A DNA stretch of 64,000 nucleotides from Micromonospora sp. C28SCA-DRY-2. Lineage in GTDB: Bacteria > Actinomycetota > Actinomycetes > Mycobacteriales > Micromonosporaceae. Position numbers and translations under genes: made by a program. The notes below the pieces were generated by a model. The model was not told where the DNA came from, ran no database searches, and worked only from the letters and a program-made list of their open reading frames with translations. The stretch covers positions 1 to 64,000 of the forward strand of contig NZ_JAUMKD010000001.1 of NCBI RefSeq assembly GCF_030519475.1. Reading direction: 5' to 3'. Shown piece by piece: positions 60,401-64,000 of the stretch. Every line of letters begins with the position of its first letter. The first letter of the stretch is position 1.

Positions 60401-61296
60401 TGGCCGGCAACTACGCGGAAGCGCTGCGGCTGGACCGGCAGACCCTGGACAAGCGGCGCCGGCTGCTGGGCGAGCGGCACCCGTTCACCCTGTCCTCGGC
60501 CGACGCCTACGGCACCGACCAGCGGGACAACGGGGACCTTCAGGGTTCGCGCAAGACGCTCGAGGCGGCGTGGAAGGCCTGCGAGGAGGTGCTCGGCGAG
60601 GAGCATCCCGACACCCTGCGGACGCTGCGCAACTTCGCGACGACGTTGCGCTGGCTCGGCGAGACCCGGCTGGCCGCCAGCCTGCTCGACGTCGCGCTGC
60701 CACGCTACGAGCGGGTCCTCGGCGGCGGTCACCCGGCCACCGTCGGGTGCCGCCTGGAACGCGCGAACGTGGCGTCCGACCTCGGTGAGGACGACGTGGC
60801 CCGGCGGCTCGCCGCGGACGCCGAGCGGGCGTACCGGGAGCTGTTCGACGCCACGCATCCGCTGTACCTGGTCGCCCTCAACAACCTCGGGGTCTTCACC
60901 CGCCGGTGCGGTGACCTGCCGGCCGGGCGTGACATGGCCGAGCGGGCGGCGGCTGGTTTCGAGCAGGTGCTCGGCGCCGCGCACACCATCACCGCGCTGG
61001 CCCTGGTCAACGTCGCGAACGCCGCGCACGCGGCCGGGGACGCCGAGTACGGCCGGCACACCGACGAACGCGCCTACGACATCCTCCGCGAGGCGCTGCG
61101 GCCGGAGAACATCGCGCTGATCGGCGCGATGCTCAACGTCGCGGTGGGCCGCCTCGCCGGCGGCGACTACGACCAGTCGGGCTGGAACGACGCGGTGGCC
61201 TACTCGGCGCAGGTGCTGGGCAGCGACCACCCGATCACCGAGCTGGGGCGGCAGAAGCGCCGGGTCGACCTCGACATCGAGCCGTTCGTCATGTGA
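57406..61296 (+). CDS. fxsT: FxsT: ParA-like ATPase, TIR-like, NB-ARC and TPR protein of the Fxs system
   Basis: A 1296-residue multi-domain protein. Residues about 15-270 are a ParA/MinD-like domain (FYSYKGGSGRTMALANTAWI with the deviant Walker A, LAIDWDLESPGLHRYF). Residues about 335-455 look TIR-like without the catalytic Glu. Residues about 480-840 are an NB-ARC/STAND ATPase with LIGMSGVGKTQIALEYVYRF and LVVLDNAEDP. Residues about 880-1270 hold TPR-type repeats (GEDHPYTLMVAGSYAQDLRE, GERHPFTLSSADAYGTDQRD). This matches the FxSxx-COOH system TPR protein. STAND proteins oligomerise when the repeats sense a ligand, here perhaps the modified peptide. GTG start, RBS AGAGGGAGG. The 3' end overlaps fxsB by 8 bp. 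Confidence 0.88.
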   Translation: MSGSVPEPAGEPRHGRIITFYSYKGGSGRTMALANTAWILASNGYKVLAIDWDLESPGLHRYFHPFLVDDELRRTEGLIELLQRYSAATVTQESSPSWFEEVSRLDSATMSLNWMFPHGGVLDFLPSGKQDGRYSVKVSKFDWDNFWQRLNGKGFIDALAAGMRRDYDFVLVDSRTGLSDSAGVCTISLPDTVVDCFALNTQGVDGAVSVARSIVRADPKIRIYPLPGRVEPGEQAKLQRGRDYAQRKFRPYTDALDLDGDRYWRSVEVPYKPYYAYEEILAVFGDRPSEPNSPLSAFVALAELLAERTLETPDTPEKQRLSVLARFERTATSAPIQVIVHYAAIDRIWAEWISQELTRIGHDCLLVGPGRPEAPALEGIDRVVVLLSHDGLTHEGIERYWRREVDRADLRPADFLVPMRVNGPVLPVPASVAGTVDFPNLRADEAVQAVFTALGIRYTPPGSAAGELSRIRFPAQHTRHWRVPSRRNPAFVGREAAIEELRDRLLDLNGSAAVSLIGMSGVGKTQIALEYVYRFAAAYDIVWWVSADSVEQVTAGFEALGEVLGLPPNREGTGRVDAVLRALRERDPATRWLVVLDNAEDPAELADLVPTGPGDTIITTRDQAWSRSTREMPVDVFERTESVALLARRGAKLATSESGVLAERLGDLPAAVETAGYWLASTAGTVPEYLRLLEGHVAEALQVPGYEAPITATFSVAMESLRGRSPAAARLVELLAFFAPNPIPTAILKSERIGSLLAEHDAALRDPLLLSRLIQHIGRFGLIKSDPASRSISMHVLTQQAIRHGLSPDERTANRSIGQEALADINPGDADNADNWPLYEALRPHVDALDAVTSDSPNVRKLIIDLVRYLRLRGYYAGGEQLADRAIAAWAELFPDPDDVMTLLLRFQYANIIRDLGRMADAYGIDDDLMERFTRVAGEDHPYTLMVAGSYAQDLREQGRWAEAEEREAKTFGLIPVVLGEDHPRTLMAALNYALTMRLAGNYAEALRLDRQTLDKRRRLLGERHPFTLSSADAYGTDQRDNGDLQGSRKTLEAAWKACEEVLGEEHPDTLRTLRNFATTLRWLGETRLAASLLDVALPRYERVLGGGHPATVGCRLERANVASDLGEDDVARRLAADAERAYRELFDATHPLYLVALNNLGVFTRRCGDLPAGRDMAERAAAGFEQVLGAAHTITALALVNVANAAHAAGDAEYGRHTDERAYDILREALRPENIALIGAMLNVAVGRLAGGDYDQSGWNDAVAYSAQVLGSDHPITELGRQKRRVDLDIEPFVM

Positions 61297-62473
61297 ACGG
61301 CGCCGGTGCGGCCGGCGGTCGCCGGGCGGCGAGGTCCGCCGAGACGCGCCTGCGCACGTGTCGGATGACCCGCAACAGGTCGAGGCAGTAGACGGACCGG
61401 AAGTCGAACCCGGCGGTCGGGTGGAACCGGTGCGCGTACAGCCCGCCGCCGCAGACGTCGAGCACGTCACAGCCGCCGCAGGCCCGCGGTACGGCGCCTG
61501 CCCCCCGTTGCTCGGCGCGGATCGACGGCACGGTGAGGGCGTCGTCGAACGAGTGGGACAGCACGTCGAGTCCGGTCTCCGGCGCGCCGGGAACCGTGGT
61601 CTTCAGCACGTCGCTGCCCTGGATGCTGCCGTCGGTGTCGATGACCACCGCGCCGGTGCGGGTGGTGCCGATGTCCTCCGTGCCGCTCGGCCCACCGAGC
61701 AGCAGCTGGATGATCGAGTCGAAGAACCGGATCGCGACGCGACGGCGCGGAGCGTCGTACCACTCGTCGAAGACCGCGACGAGCCAGTCGCCGTAGGGCG
61801 TCCCGGTGCTGGCGGGGTGCCGCCCGGGGGGCGGATGGACCCAGTTCCCGTGCGGCAGCCGCAGGTCGATCATCGGTGGCCCGAACGCCAGGAGGCTGCG
61901 GTACACCTCCAGCGGGTCGTTCGCGAGGTCGATGGTGCAGAGGATGCCGCCGTAGACCGTCCGGTAGGCCTCGCTGCGCAACAGGGCCAGCGCCCGCGCG
62001 ACCCGGGGGAAGCTCTCCGCGCCGGCCGCCGAGCGGCGGAGCCGGTTGTGCGCGGCGAGCCCGCCGTCGAGGCTCACCCCCACCCGGACGCCCTGGTCCC
62101 GGAAGAGCCGGAGGAACTCGTGCCCGAGCCGGACGCCGTTGGTCTGCACGGTGAAGCCGATGTCGGCGTCCGCGGGCGCGGCCGCGCGGACCGCGGCCAC
62201 CGTCCTCGCCAGGTGCGCCGGGCCGGCCAGCAACGGCTCACCGCCGTGCAGGATGACCCGGGCCTCCCGGACCCCGTGCCGCCGCAGGTGTTCGCCGATC
62301 CGCGCCGCCGTCGCGTCGACCACGGCGGCGGACATGGCCCGGGGGCGTCCCCGCCAACTCTGGTCGACGTGCTCGTACACGTAGCAGTAGTGGCACGCCA
62401 GGTCGCACCAGCCGTGGATCTTCACCACGAACTGCCGGAACGGGAGCGAGGGCGTCAGACCGCGGAGTTCCAC
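61289..62473 (-). CDS. fxsB: Cyclophane-forming radical SAM/SPASM maturase
   Basis: A 394-residue radical SAM enzyme. The [4Fe-4S] motif is CDLACHYC (Cys23, Cys27, Cys30) in the family context FRQFVVKIHGWCDLACHYCY and the diagnostic VDQSWRGRP. The SPASM-like region at the C-terminus has CGGCDVLDVC (Cys332, Cys335, Cys341) and Cys363. Enzymes of this type join an aromatic side chain to the beta-carbon of the residue two positions on, making a three-residue cyclophane. The GTG at 62473 overlaps the precursor-like ORF by 19 nt. No inactive hydroxylase extension (FxsBH form) is present. Confidence 0.88.
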   Translation of the reverse strand: MELRGLTPSLPFRQFVVKIHGWCDLACHYCYVYEHVDQSWRGRPRAMSAAVVDATAARIGEHLRRHGVREARVILHGGEPLLAGPAHLARTVAAVRAAAPADADIGFTVQTNGVRLGHEFLRLFRDQGVRVGVSLDGGLAAHNRLRRSAAGAESFPRVARALALLRSEAYRTVYGGILCTIDLANDPLEVYRSLLAFGPPMIDLRLPHGNWVHPPPGRHPASTGTPYGDWLVAVFDEWYDAPRRRVAIRFFDSIIQLLLGGPSGTEDIGTTRTGAVVIDTDGSIQGSDVLKTTVPGAPETGLDVLSHSFDDALTVPSIRAEQRGAGAVPRACGGCDVLDVCGGGLYAHRFHPTAGFDFRSVYCLDLLRVIRHVRRRVSADLAARRPPAAPAPFT

Positions 62474-62646
62474 GGCGCGACCTGGTCCGTCGACTCCGGA
62501 TCGCGCTGCCGATGGCGGGCCGCGCGCAGGTGGTGGGACAGGACGTCGAAGCCCTCGTCCTCGTCGGACGCGGTGGCGGCACTCGCGCTGCCGGGACCGA
62601 CGCTGGTCGGGCGGGTCGGCTGGACTGACACGTCAGCTAGTGGCAT
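62455..62646 (-). CDS. Candidate FxsA-type precursor peptide with Trp in place of Phe
   Basis: A 63-residue peptide ending APWNSAV-COOH. Classical FxsA precursors end Phe-x-Ser-x-x; here Trp59-Asn60-Ser61-Ala-Val fits the same spacing with tryptophan as the aromatic residue. The start MPLADVSVQPTRP is short and hydrophobic like an FxsA leader, followed by a Ser/Ala/Asp-rich part and FDVLSHHLRAARHR. It lies immediately before the fxsB maturase and overlaps it. GGGGGCGGGT precedes the ATG. The leader differs from typical FxsA sequences, so the assignment rests on the tail, position and size. Confidence 0.68.
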   Translation of the reverse strand: MPLADVSVQPTRPTSVGPGSASAATASDEDEGFDVLSHHLRAARHRQRDPESTDQVAPWNSAV

Positions 62647-62741
62647 ACCCGCCCCCTGGCCGGCGAAATTGCCTCACTTCCCTGCATTAAAACAAACCGC
62701 AGATGCGAAAACGACTACAAATATCCGACTCAAGGACACGT
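62647..62741 (-). promoter_or_regulatory. A/T-rich promoter region of the precursor gene
   Basis: These 95 bases are the most A/T-rich of the window (runs such as TTTGTTTTAATG and GGATATTTGTAG on the minus strand). They should hold the precursor promoter. Several possible -10 hexamers exist and none has an ideal -35 partner. Confidence 0.5.
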
Positions 62742-63215
62742 CTAGTTCGGCAACGACCGGCCCGGCTCCGCGCGCTCCTGGGCGATTTGCGCCCATCGCT
62801 GCATTTCATCGCCTTCGATCCGGGTCACCGCCTTCACGAGTTCGACGTCGCGCAGGGCCGGATCGTCGTACGGGTGCGCGCCCACCCGATAGAGCCGGCG
62901 CTGTTCCTCCACCGCTTCCCGCGCCTGACTGAACCGCAGGTAGTTCTCCTGCCACTGGAACACCGCGCGGCACCCCGCGATGACCACCAGGAGCGAACCC
63001 AGAATCGCGGGAATCTGCGGGCGACTCGGCACGAGCAGAGCGGCGAGCGGGATCGCCGCGGAGAGCACCACGGTGGTGAGTTCCGATATCCGGTGTGACC
63101 GGCGGGAGCGCTTCGCGGCCACCAGATACCACCGGTACGAACCGTCGGCGACCTCCACTGCGTAGGAACGCTCGGTGCGAGCGTCGTTCGGTTCCACGAC
63201 CATGGCACACCCCAT
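62742..63215 (-). CDS. DUF4231 / SLATT-like two-transmembrane protein
   Basis: A 157-residue protein. An N-terminal helix (YRWYLVAAKRSRRSHRISEL) is followed by two membrane helices (about 44-62 and 68-86) and a cytoplasmic helical part (QENYLRFSQAREAVEEQRRL, YRVGAHPYDD). This is the DUF4231 pattern, related to SLATT two-TM domains that occur with SMODS/SLOG nucleotide-signalling conflict systems as possible pore effectors. It lies just upstream of the precursor/fxsB pair, same strand. The ATG at 63215 has GGGAG nine bases upstream; an ATG at 63203 is an alternative. Confidence 0.78.
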   Translation of the reverse strand: MGCAMVVEPNDARTERSYAVEVADGSYRWYLVAAKRSRRSHRISELTTVVLSAAIPLAALLVPSRPQIPAILGSLLVVIAGCRAVFQWQENYLRFSQAREAVEEQRRLYRVGAHPYDDPALRDVELVKAVTRIEGDEMQRWAQIAQERAEPGRSLPN

Positions 63216-63298
63216 CGCTCGGAACTCCCGACCATTCCGATGATCCCCGTTCGGTCAACAGCGGGCCATCACCCGCTCGCCGGCCTGAAGAAGCGGCC

Positions 63299-63979
63299 TC
63301 ACGGGCGGAAGCGGTAGCCCATTCCCGGTTCGGTGATGAGGTGCCGGGGGCGGGACGGGTCGTCCTCCAACTTGCGGCGCAGTTGGGCCATGTACTGGCG
63401 CAGGTAGTTGGTCTCGTTCTGGTACTCCGGCCCCCACACGTCGTGCAGCAACTGCCGCTGGCTGACCAGCTTGCCGGGGTGGCGCAGCAGCTTCTCCAGC
63501 ACCGCCCACTGGGTCGGGGTCAGCCTGACCTCGGTGCCGTCGTCGCGGCTGACCGTGCGGTCGGCGAGGTCGACGGTGTGCCGCCCCACCCGCAGCGTCG
63601 CGCTGGCGTCGGTCGTGGCACCGAGCCGCCGGGTGACCGCCCGGATCCGGGCGAGCAGCTCCTCGACGCCGAACGGCTTGGTCACGTAGTCGTCCGCCCC
63701 CGCGTCCAGCGCCTCCACCTTGTCCTCGCTGCCGGCCCGCCCGGAGAGCACGATGATCGGCACGCCGGTCCAGCCGCGCAGGCCGCGGATCACCTCGACG
63801 CCGTCCATGTCCGGCAGGCCGAGGTCGAGAACGACCAGGTCGGGCGGGTGGCTGGCGGCGGCCTTCAGCGCGCCGGCGCCGGTGTCGGCGACCTCGACGT
63901 CGTACCGGCGGGCGCGCAGGTTGATCCGCAGCGCCCGCAGGATCTGCGGCTCGTCGTCGACGACCAGGACCCGTGTCAT
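63299..63979 (-). CDS. kdpE: KdpE-type OmpR-family response regulator
   Basis: A 226-residue regulator for the high-affinity potassium uptake system Kdp. The receiver has VLVVDDEPQILRALRINLRA, the phosphoacceptor Asp52 (LVVLDLGLPDMDG), VLSGRAG and the Lys in YVTKPFG. The winged helix shows LTPTQWAVLEKLLRHPGKLV and the very KdpE-like ETNYLRQYMAQLRRKLEDDP. The ATG overlaps a TGA on the same strand (ATGA), consistent with kdpD lying directly upstream beyond the window. Regulated by K+ limitation or osmotic stress through KdpD in known systems. Confidence 0.92.
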   Translation of the reverse strand: MTRVLVVDDEPQILRALRINLRARRYDVEVADTGAGALKAAASHPPDLVVLDLGLPDMDGVEVIRGLRGWTGVPIIVLSGRAGSEDKVEALDAGADDYVTKPFGVEELLARIRAVTRRLGATTDASATLRVGRHTVDLADRTVSRDDGTEVRLTPTQWAVLEKLLRHPGKLVSQRQLLHDVWGPEYQNETNYLRQYMAQLRRKLEDDPSRPRHLITEPGMGYRFRP

Positions 63980-64000
63980 TCCGGTGGTCCCTCCACCAGG
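63976..64000 (-). CDS. kdpD: 3' end of the upstream gene, presumably kdpD
   Basis: Only the last seven codons (LVEGPPE) and a TGA at 63976-63978 are inside the window. The 4-nt overlap with kdpE and the usual kdpDE order suggest the sensor kinase KdpD. Nothing else supports it. Confidence 0.4.

Noticed and set aside
57085..61470. 1461-codon open frame antisense to fxsT
   Set aside because: Composition is that of a shadow frame (Arg, Gln, His, Val, Gly) and the opposite strand encodes clear ParA-like, NB-ARC and TPR domains.
62742..63215. DUF4231 gene as part of the kdp operon
   Set aside because: It lies downstream of kdpE with an 83-bp gap and its own ribosome site; known kdp operons lack such a gene. 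Readthrough remains possible.

Overview
The window is very GC-rich DNA (third codon positions almost all G or C) from a Gram-positive actinobacterium. Gene content suggests a Micromonosporaceae member (Micromonospora-like). It has separate topoisomerase IV genes, an Fe-S NsrR with a flavohaemoglobin, DinB-fold proteins of the mycothiol type, a DtxR/IdeR-type iron box, secreted plant-polysaccharide enzymes, many leaderless promoters and an Fxs peptide system. No tRNA, rRNA, CRISPR array, insertion sequence or prophage was seen.
Layout. 1-4565: parC (cut by the left edge) and parE on the minus strand. 4870-9063: a methyltransferase, a secreted SGNH hydrolase, and the divergent pair nsrR/hmp with a recognisable NsrR operator. 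9223-19750: one tightly overlapping nine-gene operon for a heptose-containing, probably carbamoylated glycoconjugate (carbamoyltransferase, GT2, a GmhB-GT9 fusion, two further glycosyltransferases, GmhA, HldE, an SDR and a second GT9). 19804-30195: small metabolic and stress-type genes, several small hydrophilic proteins, and promoters resembling the sigma-B class. 30276-36898: an iron-regulated siderophore-interacting protein, a TetR/MFS efflux pair with a perfect palindromic operator, and a luciferase-like/FAD-oxidase fusion opposite its MarR regulator. 36921-46444: a two-component system beside an MMPL transporter, an AGPS-like FAD enzyme, a winged-helix protein behind a collapsed epoxide hydrolase gene, a WYL regulator, an S4-like protein and a MOSC protein. 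46882-50455: a GH10 xylanase with a CBM2-like module and a secreted beta-helix protein. 50509-54929: an NTF2-like protein opposite an HxlR regulator, an ABC-F protein with a nine-codon leader ORF, and a diguanylate cyclase. 55393-63215: an FxSxx-type cyclophane peptide system. 63299-64000: kdpE and the last codons of kdpD.
The most interesting block is the right-hand Fxs locus. Two TIR-like FxsC proteins and a 1296-residue FxsT (ParA-like ATPase, TIR-like, NB-ARC, TPR) converge on a radical SAM/SPASM maturase (FxsB). The precursor-like ORF before fxsB ends in Trp-Asn-Ser-Ala-Val, so Trp stands where the family name expects Phe. A DUF4231/SLATT-like two-transmembrane gene lies directly upstream on the same strand. 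TIR, STAND and two-TM modules together look like conflict or signalling machinery coupled to a modified peptide. The second notable block is the heptose operon in an organism without LPS, which shows patchy codon composition inside genes.
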